Of a DNA stretch of 64,000 bases, positions 35,461-47,968 are shown piece after piece; the first letter of the stretch is position 1; each line of letters opens with the position of its first letter. The notes beneath the pieces were generated by a model. It searched no databases. It was not told the DNA's origin and saw nothing but the letters and a program-made list of their open reading frames with translations. Location: NCBI GenBank assembly GCA_036023115.1, contig JAYKKT010000048.1:6392001-6456000 (forward strand), read 5' to 3'. Source of the DNA: Brasenia schreberi (Eukaryota > Streptophyta > Magnoliopsida > Nymphaeales > Cabombaceae). The translations under genes and the position numbers were made by a program.

Positions 35461-35609
35461 CCGGAAGGTGTCCACTATAATAAACATTTTCATCAGTTGT
35501 ATTTTTAAGATCTACTCCAACTTAATAAATGCTTTTGCTCAAATTATTTGTCATTCTATAATACATTATAATAGGGATATAAGGCATCAAACATTTAAAT
35601 ATATAACAT

Positions 35610-35760
35610 GGAGACGTGCCATAGCCGCAACTCCCCTTCTCGAGAGACAAGGCTATGCCACATCTCCCAATAAAAGGAGAGCATGTATCTCTCCTTATTG
35701 AGAGATGCAACCTAGATGCATCTCTCTTTGAGGGGAGATGCCGTGTCTCCACTAAAAAAT
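35610..35760. repeat. Inverted-repeat-rich segment
   Basis: Words GGAGACG, GAGATGC, ATCTCTC and GAGAGAT recur in both orientations, for example AGAGCATGTATCTCTCCTT beside TTGAGAGATGCAACC. Several short hairpins could form. The segment lies just beyond the N-terminal end of the MULE remnant and could be part of a long terminal inverted repeat, but I could not find a clear partner. Confidence 0.4.
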
Positions 35761-35799
35761 CCAATGACTTGAGGCCTAACAAAAAAAAAACTAAAATCA

Positions 35800-36785
35800 A
35801 CCACAAACCTACAAAAATCTCAAAATCTCTCTACATATCAACCTCTTCCTACTTGTTTATTTTTCTTTCTCTTCTTTTTCTTTGGTAAGACTCGTAATAG
35901 TCTACTCATGTGTTGTCTGATTGCATTGAAATAGAGAGAAGAAAATGCCATAAAAGGTGTGGAGAAGAGAGTGTATGAGTTGGAGGCAATTTCAATATTT
36001 TTGAAAAAAGAATATCTTCATAGTGAAAAGGGTATGCAAATAGTAATTCTCTTTAGAACTCAAATTGGAACATACGGTTGCAAATCTACTGGTTCTAGTT
36101 TAATTCTAGTTATGATTCGGGTGGTTTAGAACCACCAATTCTAGTCGATTGTGTCTAGATGGTGGATTGAAAAACGAGACAAGTTGTTCATGGTTTGATT
36201 AGCCTACTTTTGAGTTCATGAAGAATGCACACAAACATGGCACAATCTATAGGTTCTTTAATACTTGTTGAAAAGAAGATTACATAAATGTGCACAATAA
36301 CATGGTTTTATGTGAATCGACAGCAGTACACCATGGTTCACCCCACTCATTGTAATACTCGAGTCAAACTTAGACCTAAACCTAGATATCCGGATCTAAG
36401 ATTCAAAAAGCACAAAAAGTAAAATGTATCCTAAATGTTGGATAAAGATAAAGAGAAAATCCTTACCAAAATTTGGGTAGAATTCCTCCTAATACAATCA
36501 TTTTTGTCTACTATATCTAGGGGTTTTCAAGGTTCTAAGAGGCACTCAAACCTTAATCACCAAACAATATACTTAGGATTTGAAATCTCTAAGAAGTTCA
36601 CTAAATCAGGCAGAGGATTACCTTCTAACCAGTCATCATTGCCACCTATGGTGACTAAAAATGGTCACTGGAGTTGTACCATGGCATCAAGTTCGTGTTG
36701 AAAATAAAAACCAAGAATTGAATCTGAGATGTCCGTTTTCATAAAATTATGTCTTTGTTAGTGTTGTGTCCTTTCTATGTGTAGA
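35800..36785. other. Unassigned intergenic sequence
   Basis: No gene is recognised. Near 36075-36180 there is a GGTTCTAG-rich piece loosely related to the MITE-like repeat at 17.5-17.8 kb. A plus-strand frame at 36435-36701 has no known motif. Confidence 0.3.
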
Positions 36786-37445
36786 TGTGAAAATTTTACT
36801 CCAAAGTCTATGTAGATACTTGAAATAAGTTTTCCAATCTACGTCGTACACGAGCATGCCAGCTAGTTTCACTTAAACTAGCAAAGTTGTATTTTCTAAC
36901 TTTATATAGCGATTGTGGGGAAGAGAGATCTTTTTGTCTTAGGCTTTCTTGAATAGGTGCTCAAGGGTCAGCCTAGACGCTTTGATGATTGATTTTAATA
37001 AGGTGTGTATTTCCAAAAATCGCTTTAGAGTCGATTTGAATCAAACAAAACATGTACTTGATCTAAGGAATGAAAAACTTTCCAAGTTCTGAAAAATAGA
37101 AACTGGTTCTATTTTCAGAGCTTTTTTCTAGATTTTTTAAAATAGTTGGATATCAAAAATTCATGAAAATTTTATAGTATATAAATCAGAATGTGGAGAT
37201 CCTAGAACTATTTTTATTTTATTTTTGTGTGCTATGATTTTACAGAATTAAATCTAAGAAATGCCTCTACTTAGGCGTTAACAACCGATCTGTTACAAAA
37301 ATACAGAGGTCTAAAGAAACTTCTGTATTTCGATGTACAGAGCTCTAATTTTGATAAATTTAATCTTGTTGGAAAGCTATAGATGTTAGATTTCTAATGA
37401 AACTAGTTTTAATATATTTGGTTCACTACAGACAAAGTTATAGGA
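36786..37445 (-). mobile_element. Partial 3' LTR of gag-only element
   Basis: This segment is a direct repeat of 39847-40586 and shares long blocks such as TCACTTAAACTAGCAAAG and GATTTGAATCAAACAAAAC. On the minus strand it ends in TTTTCACA, as does the partner, consistent with an LTR ending in CA. Its upstream part, in minus-strand sense above 37445, is missing relative to the 2.4-kb partner. Confidence 0.75.
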
Positions 37446-37933
37446 AGAATAATACTTATCATAGAAAATGGGGGTTTATGTATCTAAGACATAAAACAAT
37501 CTCGTATGTGGGATATTTTCTACCTCCATGGGTAACTCAATGGATCCTAATAGGTAGAATGAGTTGCCATTGTATCCTATGATAACGACGGGACTTGGTT
37601 ATAACCTAGAAATGAGTACTCCTATTTGAAAGACCACATGAAGAGGAAGAATGTTTAGACCTCCTCTCCCATCAACCAAACATTTGTTTAGAGTGTGGTG
37701 ATTTAATACCACCTCTATATGCAAAGCTTAGTTGTGAATTGTATTTGATCTTTCTAATTCATCCTTGGTGAACATGATTGGGGCATTGGCAAATATGGGG
37801 GAGACCAAGAAGGATAGGGATTTGGGAGTTATGGAAGTGTTAACCTTGACTTCTCTAGGATTCCCTCTAAGACTTGTTTATGTTTAGGTGAGATTTATAT
37901 CAACTCTAAAAAAGATATATTTATGAAAAGTTT

Positions 37934-39770
37934 TCAAAGATGAATTTCCAAATCATATGTGGTTAACACAATACTTTTACCCTTATCCATGCCATGAGAT
38001 GCATTAGGAATGCATGCTCTCGAAGGGTTGGGCAAAACGACCACTTCTTTGCTAGCTTGTTTAGCTAAGTGTAGGGGTTGATAGATCCTTCCGGATCTAG
38101 TCACCTCTCCTACACTCTCCCTAAGGCTCAATCCTAGCTTGGCTCTATTTTGATGCTTTGTTGCACTGCAAATTTCTATAAAAGCTCTAATCGGAGGCGG
38201 GGCTCTAAGCGACCTCTGGATCACTACTTGCTTTTTTTTTTATTACGAGAGAGAGTGGTGTGTGACAAGTAGTGTGAACCATAGGTAATGCATGCTCAAT
38301 GCTACAAGTTTGAAGTGGAAGAAGGCATACATCTTTTTCTTTCCTGCTTGTTCTTGCATGATTGGGAAAGGACTCTTTTAGTATAGCTTGAGAGGGCTCC
38401 GATTTTTCTGAGACGTGGAGCCTACCTTGCTCTATAAAGTCCTTAATTTTATTTTGGGGAGAAAAACATTTATTTGTATCATGGTCTTTCAGCCTATGAT
38501 ACTTCCAAAAATCGTTGAGAAATTTTACCTTAGGGTGTGCCCCTTCGAGAATGGCCGGGAGACTTATGAGGCCATGGGTCAACAAGATGTCTAGGACTTC
38601 TGTGAGTGGTTGTCTTAGGTGAGTGAATTGCCTTTTTTCAAACTTTTTTTGGTCTTTTCTAAATGGTTTTGTCCGGATGGTTTGGATGGTCTGACTGAGC
38701 TCGACTCTACTCGAATGTTGGCTACTTCTTGGGTCTTTACTCCTCCTTCCGGTGCATATGGCTCATATGCCTTAGGTTTTTTGAAAACTCTTCCCTTTCC
38801 ACAGATCTTCATATACTCCTTTTTTTAAATTGGCTTCAAAGAGTAAAACCTTTTTGATCAATTTTTGAAAAGTTGATATCTCATGGAGGGAGAAGAGTGT
38901 TTTTAATCTATTTTAAAATTTTCTAAGATGAACATTACTATACATCCTTCGAAATATGGGCTCCCTAACTTAGCTCAAAAGTAACCTCCATCTAATAATG
39001 AATGCGTATGCATCCTCGGTAGGTGCCTGTTTGGTGTCTCTCAAGGTATTTAAAGTGGAGGTGACTTTTACATTGTGAGAAAACCGTTGCATGAAACAAT
39101 TCACCAAATCTTCAAAATTGACGAATTGGCTTAAGTCATAAAAAGCCAACTATTTTGATGCATTCCCTTTGAGAAAATGGGAGAACCAGTATACCCATTT
39201 AGAAGAATCTTTTTTCTTTTTATAGGCCCTTCGAGAAAAGAGTTGGAGATGGGATCTAGGATCTCCATTTCTATCGTACCGATGAAAACTCGGTATCTCA
39301 TCATTACTATCGTTTTCATAATCGAAAGGTAGAAAATTCAATAGTGAGTATGCCCTTTTCTCCTTAGTTTGACCCTTTAATAATTATTGTAGGGCCTTTC
39401 TATCTTTAATAGTAAAAGACTCTGGCTCTGGTTTTCCCTCAAACCTAGAGGTCACCTTTGTTTTTCTCGCATTAGTGGGTCTTCTATGAGCCCTCGCTTG
39501 TTTATATGGGAGGAATAAGATTCGACTGCATTGGCCTCTTCTCTTAACACGACGATTCTTTCCTCTATGCCTTTGAGTTCCCTTTTTAGGGAAACAAGTG
39601 AATCATCCCGGTTTTTAAAATATCATTTTGAAATTCTTTTTGAAACTCGACTTCTGGAGCACGAAGCTCGGCTTGAGACCTCACATGATCCTTTCGAACT
39701 TGACATTATTTTGAAGAAAAGGATTGACCTATGCACAAAAGATGGATTAAACACAAGATTTTAAAAAAAG
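37934..39770 (-). pseudogene. Tat-like gypsy Gag region
   Basis: The internal region lies between two LTR-like repeats. The retrotransposon Gag core reads RNGDPRSHLQLF at about 39275, then KGNASK and FVNFEDLVNCF around 39170-39110. A C-terminal piece reads YHRLKDHDTNKC, then KIKDFIEQGRL (about 38490-38405), matching the conserved H-D-T-x-x-C-x-x-L-K-x-x-I-E-x-L-I-x-x-G segment of Tat-type Gag. Frame changes and stops interrupt it. No protease, RT or integrase lies between the LTRs, so the copy is gag-only. Confidence 0.75.
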
Positions 39771-39846
39771 TGAATTTAGAGAAATCGACACCAAGCTGAT
39801 CAATCCTTAAAGACCCGAGTCCCACCGGGCGTGTCAATTCTATAGA
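39771..39846 (-). promoter_or_regulatory. Candidate primer-binding-site region
   Basis: Directly after the LTR end at 39847 the minus strand reads TCTATAGAATTGACACGCCC and then GGTGGGACTCGGG. A GC-rich stretch at this position is where a tRNA primer-binding site is expected. I cannot assign the tRNA. Confidence 0.4.
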
Positions 39847-42255
39847 TGTGAAAATTTTACTCTAAAGTCTATGTAAATACTTGAAATAAGTTTTCCAATC
39901 TACGTCGTGCGTAAAATTCTATAAATGTGAAAATTTTACTCCAAAGTCTATGTAAAGACTTTAAATAAGTTTTCTAATCTACATCGTGCTCGAGCGTGCC
40001 AGCTAGTTTCACGTAAACTAACAAAGTTGTATTTTCTGACTTTGTGTAGCGATTGTGGGGAAGTGAGATCTTTTCGTCTTATGTTTTCTTGAACCGACGC
40101 TCAAGGGTCGGCCTAAACGCTTTGAGGATTGATTTGAAAAAGGTGTTTATTTCTAAAATTCACTTTATAGTCGATTTGAATCAAACAAAACGTGCACTTG
40201 ATTTAAGGAATGAAAAACTTTCCAAGTTCTTAAAAACAGAAACTAGTTCTATTTTCAAAGCTTTTTTTTAGATTTTTTTAAACAGTTCAGGATCTTCAAA
40301 ATTCATGAAAATTTTACGGTATGTAAACAAAATATAGAGATCTTGGAGCTATTTTTATTTTATTTTTGTGTGTTGTGATTTTATAGAATTAAATCTAAGA
40401 AATGCCTCTACTTAGGCGTTTAGAACCAATCTGTTACAAAAATACAGAGGTCTAAAGAAACTTATGTATTTTGATGCAGAGAGCTCTGATTTTTATGAAT
40501 TTAGTCTTGTTGAAAAGCTATGGATGTTAGATTTCTAATAAGACTAGTTGAAATAGATTTGGTTTATTTTAGACAAAGTTATAGGATGATTACCCAACCA
40601 CTGTTGTAGGAAACATAGACTAGACAGACTTGGTTTTAAATTTATCTGATTTTCTCTTATTTTATTTATGTTGTGCGATCCTAAAATTCTTGAAAATTTT
40701 ATTATATGTGGGTTTGTGAGCGACGATTCATTGTACAAAATTTTAGATTATTTGGAAAAAAGATATATAAATGAAAAATACAACATGAGACATGTAAAGG
40801 ATGTTGAAAACATAATTTCTATTTTTAAAGCATACATGAATGCATTCATTCGAAATTAAAAGACTAATCACATCAAATTTAAAGTAAATGACTGAAATAA
40901 AATGAATTGAAATATATTTATAGCTTAAGCATAGAGGAGATTAGAAGATATAAGATGATATATCATATAGAGAGGTAGGAGAAACTTGAAATCAAACAAG
41001 TAGAATGTGTAAATGTAAAGGAACGAAATGAGCAACATTGCTACTCTATTACGTAATGGAGGGAGACTAATGCTCTATTAATACAACCCCTTTTAAATTG
41101 AATGAGAATAACGAGAGATTTAGGCAAATAAAGGAGGAGGATTAACCTTACAATCGGGCTTCAATGAATGCCGACCTTAATGGGATAGAAAGGTATCGAT
41201 CTTTCTTCCTTCTCTCTTCTCCTTCCTCTCTCTTTCTCTCTCTTTTTTCTTCTCTCTTCCTCTCTCTTGCTACAACTCTCTCTCTCTCTCCTAGGCTCTC
41301 TACACTCTTCCTTAAATGCTAGAAATTAGTCCCTAAGAGCTCCTTTTATAGGCTTCAAGGGAGAAGGCCTAGAGCCTTCCACGAGTTGGACATGGGCCAA
41401 GTTATCCCTTGGGCCCAAACTTGATCCACTTTATGTCTTGCTGGCCACCATGCTTCACATGGATCTGTAGTGGTCCCCCTTGGTCATGGGTTAGCCATGG
41501 TGGGTTCGGTCCAACATTTGGTGCAGTCGAGTGTGGTTTGATCAAGGTTCGGCTAGCCTTGGTGCGGTTCACTTGTTCGATCTAGCATGATGCAGTCTAG
41601 CCTTGGATGCATGTGGATGTGGCTCAACTAAGTCCAACTTGGGGCATCCTTGTGCCATGTTTGATGAAGTCTTTGGCTTGGTTCATGGCATGGGGCAACT
41701 TTGGGTGCAAGCCTTGACTTAAATTGGTGCAATCGGGTGTAACCCTTGGCTGGAATTGGTGCAGCCGAGTGCATCCTTTGACTAGATGTGATTCTCCATT
41801 GCTCCTTGACTAGTTGAGCCTCCATCGGTCGAACCAAGTGCCCTTCTTCATGGAGCCTTACCTAGGTGAGTCCCCATTAGTATGGTCAAGGTAAGTGGGC
41901 TCGACCAAGGTGGGTTTGGCCATAGTAGTCTTGTTTCCTGCTTCGTTTGGGTCCACATTAACTCGGTCCTTGCTTGATGTGAGCTCGACTTGACCGTTGC
42001 CTTGATCTTCGCTGAATCTTCGGTGGAAATGATTCATTTTTATCCCTACTTGACCTGGCTTTCATCCCTTTTCTTCTTTCTTAATTTAATTCCCTAACTT
42101 TCATTTTGAAAACATTTGATTTCAAAATCTTCGTTTTAGAGATTTTGTGAAATTCACAAGTTTCATATAAATCAGGGACTTAAAATAAACCCATTGTTTC
42201 AAAAATTTGAGAGCATGCTTGGATATGCTTTTGAAAATATTTTAGAGTGTTTACA
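39847..42255 (-). mobile_element. 2.4-kb 5' LTR of gag-only Tat-like element
   Basis: The minus strand begins TGTAAACAC at 42255 and ends TTTTCACA at 39847, giving TG and CA ends. A good TATA box in plus-of-element sense, CTATAAAAGGAG, lies near 41350. It is followed by a purine-rich (GA) leader at about 41210-41310. The terminal 740 bp repeats at 36786-37445. Within it a block of about 72 bp is duplicated in tandem (39843-39910 and 39913-39985). A nested insertion within the interval is possible, because the partner LTR covers only the lower third. Confidence 0.6.
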
Positions 42256-43747
42256 ACATGCACTACTATGTCCTTGCGATGCATGTCAAGGTTGAGCATT
42301 GATTGGTTCAGTTCAATAATCAAACCAAACATAAAAAACTCATTATCAAAATAATTTGAAGTTTGTAAAATAACTTACTTATATAATAGAACTTATTCGA
42401 ACCGAAAAAGTTTGGTTCAGTTAATTCAGTTTGTATTGAATTCTACCCATGTAAGGGATCACCCTTGCATGGCCAGTCCCAAGCCCGGATAAAGGCGGAA
42501 GATTACGTTAGGCTTCCGACAACCAACATAAAAATTTGTCGGGCTTATGTACCATGGATTATACAAATTATGAGCATTGTATTGGAGTGTTCCTTCTTAG
42601 TGACACTGTAGAGCTTGAATGTAGTGAAAAGTAAGCAATGGCCTCTACCCCGAATGTAATGAATCAATTATAAATAGGGTTCTCACATCATTGATGGGTA
42701 TGGTCTTTGTAGTGAACAAGTTACAGTGATGGTCTTTGTATTTTCAGAATGGACTGATGCGGGGGTGAGAAAGTTAATCCTAGATAATAAGATTCGTATT
42801 GGTACTTGAAATATCGAAACATTAACCAACAAGTTAATGGAGGTGGTAAATACTATGATTCGGAGAAATATTCACATTCTATGTTTACCATAGACAAAGT
42901 GGGTAGGAGAAAAGAAGGACATTGAGAATACATTTTTAAATTATGATACTTAGGAAAGGAAAAGGCACGAAATGAAGTTGGTATTATTATAAATCAAGAT
43001 TTAAAGGATAATATAATAGACATACAATGATATGATGACTGAATTGTAATAGTAAAATTAGTGTTAGGAGTAGAGGTTTTGAATATAGTTTGTATTTATG
43101 CACCTCAAATAGGATTAAAAGACAATATAAAGAAGGCTTCTTGGGATGAGCTAGATAAGGTAATTAAAAGAATTCAAAGTGAAATGATTTGTTTGGAGAA
43201 GACTTAAATGTAAGTGTCGATAAAGAAACATTAAGATATCAAGGTATATATAGAAACTATAGTTTTGAGGATATAAATGAGGAGGGTAGGGAGATTTTAA
43301 ATTTTTCTATGACTTTTGATCTCTTTATATCCAATATAATTTTCAAAAACTGAGATGAACATTTAATTACTTATAAGAGTAGCTTCTAACAAACACAAAT
43401 TGATTATTTTCTTTGTAGGAAAAAAAGATAGATCATGTTGTAAAGATTGTAAGGTAATTCTAGGAGAAAACTTAACTACTCAATATAAACTTTAATAATG
43501 AAATTGCAAATAAAAAGTGAGCAAATAAGAATAGAGTGCATAGAGCTATTCAAACTATATGGTGGAACCTCAATTGTGAGAAAGAAGATATATTTAAACA
43601 GAAAGTTCTTCAAGAAGATGTCACTATATATATTAGATTAGTGGCAAAATGTGTGTTATGCAAATCTAAGGGAGGTGTACCAGCACAAAAGGAAGTTTGG
43701 TGGTCGAGTGAAGTGGTGCAAGATAAAATCAAGGCAATATATATATG

Positions 43748-44172
43748 ATTTCATGTTCATCTAGTTTTGATAGGAAAGGAAAGAGCAGGAAAACAATAGG
43801 AGACTGTCCCTGATCCTCGTCATCACCAAGGGCGTGTTTGGCTCATAGTTCTAGGACTTTGGTATTGCAATTGCAGTCTTAGACTCACATGGGCATGTAA
43901 CCATGGTTCCATAAAATCATACTTCCGTATTTTATTTGCATATAAAACCAACAATTGGGATCAAAGGTTTCATTCCTATGCTCGTCTTAATGAAGTCCAC
44001 CCTCCAATAAATCTCACTAAGAGAATAAAGAAAAACAACATACAATAAATAGGAAATAAGAAAGAAGAAGAAGAAAAGAAAAGGGGAAATGGGAGAACAA
44101 TAAAACAATTTGGATCGTGTCACATAACATCATTAAATAACTTGCTGGATAAGAAAGGATGATTAGATAGAG
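43748..44172. repeat. Dispersed repeat, copy 1 (inside LINE)
   Basis: This matches 46604-47085 over about 420 bp, including GGAGACTGTCCCTGATCCT, ATTGGGATCAAAGGTTTC and AATAAATAGGAAA. It may be the end region of a larger DNA element, because the OTU-like fragment follows it directly. Confidence 0.8.
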
Positions 44173-44194
44173 AGAGACCCAGTAGGTCATGCCA

Positions 44195-44510
44195 CATATA
44201 TGCAATACGATGAATAGTAGCATTAATATCATCCTCCTTCATGAAAACTCGTGAGTATAGGTCATGTCTATGTGTTACTTCTTTCAAGCACTCTCTACGA
44301 GCTTTACATGATCACTCTTTCTCTCTATCCCAAATGTTTGCCAATGACTTGATACCTCCAGTTTTCATCCCTAACAACATTCACCAAATAATTTACAAAT
44401 ATGCTCATAAAGTAGCATATTTTTGTCTTGTACGACGATTCAAAGTCCAATCGTCTCAAAGTATTCTTCTTAACAAGAGACCCAGTACAAGAACTAAGGA
44501 AGTCAATCTT
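44195..44510 (-). pseudogene. OTU-like fragment, second copy
   Basis: Homologous to 33070-33390 (shared blocks CCCAAATGTTTG, CATCCCTAACAACATTCACC and AGTAGCATATTTTTGTCTTG). On the minus strand the best frame (44549-44325) reads SIFVNYLVNVVRDENWRYQV then IGKHLG. This fits the start of an OTU cysteine protease domain, except that W-R replaces the usual C-G after the Asn. In this copy it follows dispersed repeat copy 1 and both sit inside an RTE LINE. Confidence 0.5.
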
Positions 44511-45919
44511 TATAGAAGTATGAAAAATCCTAGGAGAGATTGGGCTCACAAGACTATTTAATGAAATATGAAGAACTCAAAAGATGCACGAGTAATAGAG
44601 AGTGAGTACACTTATACCCTTATATAAGAACAAGAAAAACATTAAGAATTGTACAAATTATCGAGATAGCAAGTTAATGAGCCATACTATAAAATTATGA
44701 AAAAGAATTATCAAACGTAGGTTAAGACAAGTATTGAGTACAAGAGAGAACCAATTTGGATTCATGCCCAGTAGATCTACTATTAAAGTGATTCACCTAT
44801 TAAGATGTCTTATCGAATATTTTAGAGCAAAAAAGAAGAACCATAACATGATATTTATTGATCTAGAAAAAGCTTACGATAGGGTGCCAAGAGATATTCT
44901 TTGGAGAACCTTGAAAAATAGAGTTATCCCATTGACATAAATAAATCTTATAAGAGACATGTACGATGGTACACAACCATGTGTGAGAACTCATGAAGGA
45001 ATGACAAATTCCTTTGAAGTTAATATTTGGTTACATCAGGGATCAACTTTAAGTTCATATTTACTTATATTGATAATTGATGAGTTAACAAAATATATTC
45101 AAGATGAAGTACCTTGGTGTATGTTATTTACATATGACATTGTGTTAGTGGATGAATTTTAAAAAAAAGATAATAGAAAATTGTAACTATGGGAAGAAAT
45201 GTTAGAAAATAAAGGCTTTTGATTTAGTAGAACAAAGAATATATGGAATGTAAGTTTGATAATTTGAGTATTTTAGAAGACATAAAAATTAAGATTGGCA
45301 TACATTGTATCCCTCATAAGGAAAGTTTTAAATACCTTGGGTCAATTTTTTAAAGTGATGGAAAAATCAATGGAGATGTTATGCATAAAATTAAGGTTGA
45401 TTGGTTAAAATAGAGAGGGGCATTGGGTATTCCTTGTGATAAGAAGGTATCATTGAAGTTAAAAGGTAAATATTGTAGAGCAACAATTAGATATGTTATA
45501 TTTTATGGTTATGAGTATTGGGTAGATAATCATAAATATGTGTAAAAGATGTACGTAACAAAAATGAAGATGTTGAGATGGATGAGCGGTTATAAAGGAA
45601 AGACTGTACACATAATGAGGTTATTAGAAACAAATTGGGAGTAGAACCCATAGAGGATAAAATGAGAGAAAATCGTTTAACATGATTTGGATATATAGAA
45701 AGGCAACCCAAGAACATTTCTGTAAGAAGATATGAAAACTAGATTGTAAAAATGTTAAAAGGAAGAGGATGATCGCAAAAGTGTTGAAAAGAAACAATAA
45801 AGAATGATATAGTTTATATTGAGTTAACTGATAGCATGATATATGACAGGGCTATGTGGAAACAAAGAATCTATATAGCCGACCACATTTAGTATGAAAA
45901 AAGGTTTAGTTGTTGTTAT

Positions 45920-46603
45920 ATAGTTGGTTTTGAATCCTGTATCAAGTAGTACATGCAGGTGAATTGGAATATGAGAATTTAGATGGAGTAATTATGTATA
46001 AACACTCAAAATCAATGCTTCAACAAGGAAAATAGGTTTTAAATGACTCATTTTAAAGCACATGAGATGTTATTTTGAATTTTCAAGGAGAGCTCGTATA
46101 GCAGTTCATGAAAGCAGTTTCAGAGAGAGGTGTTACCCTCACTTTTGGGTCTCTGCAACACTTTCGGTCCAGTTACATATCCAGGCCCAATTATGAGGAT
46201 ACATATAGGATCGGTATTCACAAGAGAGATCCATATACATTCCACAAAAAATCAAGCATATATGGATCCCATTCCATGCATTTTATATACAATTCTTTTT
46301 ATATACTTATATGTAATATCTGCATTACGATTATATATACATCTATATGGGAATTCATATAAATGTATATTTCAACCTGATCCAGCTAATGTACCTCATG
46401 AATGCATATATATATATATACATGTATATTTGTTTTTATATATGCCTATATATATAAAATGTGTACATATATAAATGCATACAATGGCACATCTAAAGCT
46501 AAGCTATTGGAACGTATCTTTTCACATATCTACAGAATATTTATAAGTATGATTTATACATTCGGACACATGCATATATGTATGATACATTTGAGGTTAT
46601 AAG
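45920..46603. other. AT-rich sequence with TA microsatellites
   Basis: No gene is recognised. TA and CATA runs near 46310-46480 produce tyrosine and isoleucine-rich frames that are artefacts. Confidence 0.4.
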
Positions 46604-47085
46604 GTTTCAGGTTCATCTGGTTTGGACTTCTCTTTTCGTAGATCTTATATACCACTGATGGTGAGTCTTGTCCTCGTTAGGAAGGGGAAGACTAGGCAAA
46701 CAGTAGGAGACTGTCCCTGATCCTGGTTGTCACCAAGGGTGTGTTTGCAATTGCAATTGCAGTGTTAGACTCACATGGGTATGTAACCATGTTTCCACAT
46801 AATCATAATTCCGTATTTGATTTGCATATAAAACTGATAATTGGGATCAAAGGTTTCATTCCTATGCTCCTCTTACCGAAGTCCACCGTCCAATAAATTT
46901 CACAAAGAAAAACAGCAATACACAATAAATAGGAAAGAAGAAAGAAGAAAAAAAAAAGAAAAGAAGAGGAAAAATGAGAGAATAATAAAACAATTTGTAT
47001 CTTATAACAACATCGTTCAATAACCTGCTTGATAAGAAAGAGTAATAAGAAAGAATGATTAGAAAGAGAGAGACATCAAGGTAAG
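46604..47085. repeat. Dispersed repeat, copy 2 (upstream of DONSON)
   Basis: The same unit as 43748-44172, here about 900 bp upstream of the DONSON start codon. The downstream part becomes A and GA-rich (AAGAAGAAAG runs). Confidence 0.8.
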
Positions 47086-47089
47086 AAGG

Positions 47090-47968
47090 AGAAAGAAACA
47101 TCAACCGAGAAAAACTATAGATTGAAAGGGAGAAAAACTAGAGATTGAAAGGGTGTCAACCAAAGAAAGAGATCGAGAGAAAAACCACATCTTGGGTCCA
47201 AATCTTATGGCTTACCGCATGGGCCATTTTCAGTTCCATGAAACCATACTTTCCATATTTGATATGAATGTGGGCTTGGCACCGCAGTACCTAAAATAAT
47301 TCTCATCCACCTGAAACCTTGTATCAAACACAACCAAGGAACCGCCGTATGGCTGTCCGAAATATAAACCGGGGAAACCGTGTCCTATTGTAAAATATCG
47401 TGTCCTATTGTGTGCGATCGTGTCCGATATGTTAACTTGTGTCATTTCATTTATGACCGCGTTTGCCGTCTCATGTTTGAAATACTGTGTCAGGCGGGCC
47501 AGCGAGGATTACCCCCCATTCTCTCTCTCTCTCTAAAACTCGTGCTCTCTTCCTCTTTGTGTGGGTTCTCCGGCTGCTTCCTCCTTGACTGTGTTTCTCT
47601 CATCCTCTGTAGACTAAGGAGTTCCTCCTATCGGCTGGTTGCTCACGAGTCACGTCGGCTTCCCGATGGCCAGCAGCAACGACCATGTTTGAGGTACTCC
47701 TCTCTCTCAAATCCCTTTCCTCTAACTCTATTTGGCCAACTATCTATTATGGGCATTCTTCTTTTCACTTATATTCCTTTTAGTTTTTACTTCATATTCG
47801 TTTTTTCTCTATGTTGTTTGTTTCGGGTGTCATAATGCTGCTTTCTCGGTCGTGGCTACTTGATTGTGCAATTGCTTGATGCACTTTGTTTGTCTTCTAT
47901 ATGTCTGATATTAGCAGAAAGGGGCGTAGATTGTGGGAAAAGGATGATGTCGTGAAAAATCGATTGAC
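47090..47968 (+). promoter_or_regulatory. DONSON: DONSON upstream region
   Basis: Contains repeated TCGTGTCC(T/G)AT words (47395-47440), a CT run (47520-47536) and CT-rich leader-like sequence to about 47720. Transcription probably starts in the CT-rich part, and a 5' UTR intron may lie between GAGGTACT at about 47692 and the coding exon. No clear TATA box was assigned. Confidence 0.35.

Larger units (their letters stand above)
42451..45917 (+). mobile_element. RTE LINE, near full length, broken by an insertion
   Basis: It starts with the family 5' end (GTAAGGGATC, then CCCAAGCCCGGATAAAGG). Endonuclease remnants lie at 42770-43400 (NKIRIGT, EVVNTMIRRNIHILCL, WVGEK; YAPQIGL), the linker at 43536-43748, RT from about 44511 (44734-44940: [33 protein letters not shown]; 44959-45162: [13 protein letters not shown]) and the end domain to 45890. 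Bases 43748-44510 are foreign and replace about 460 bp of LINE sequence, compared with the 50.1-52.4 kb copy. Many stops show that it is inactive. Confidence 0.85.

Noticed and set aside
38619..38828. 69-codon plus-strand frame
   Set aside because: It is the opposite strand of the Gag region of the LTR element.
46108..46602. Overlapping plus-strand frames of 66-114 codons
   Set aside because: They are AT-rich microsatellite translations without any domain.
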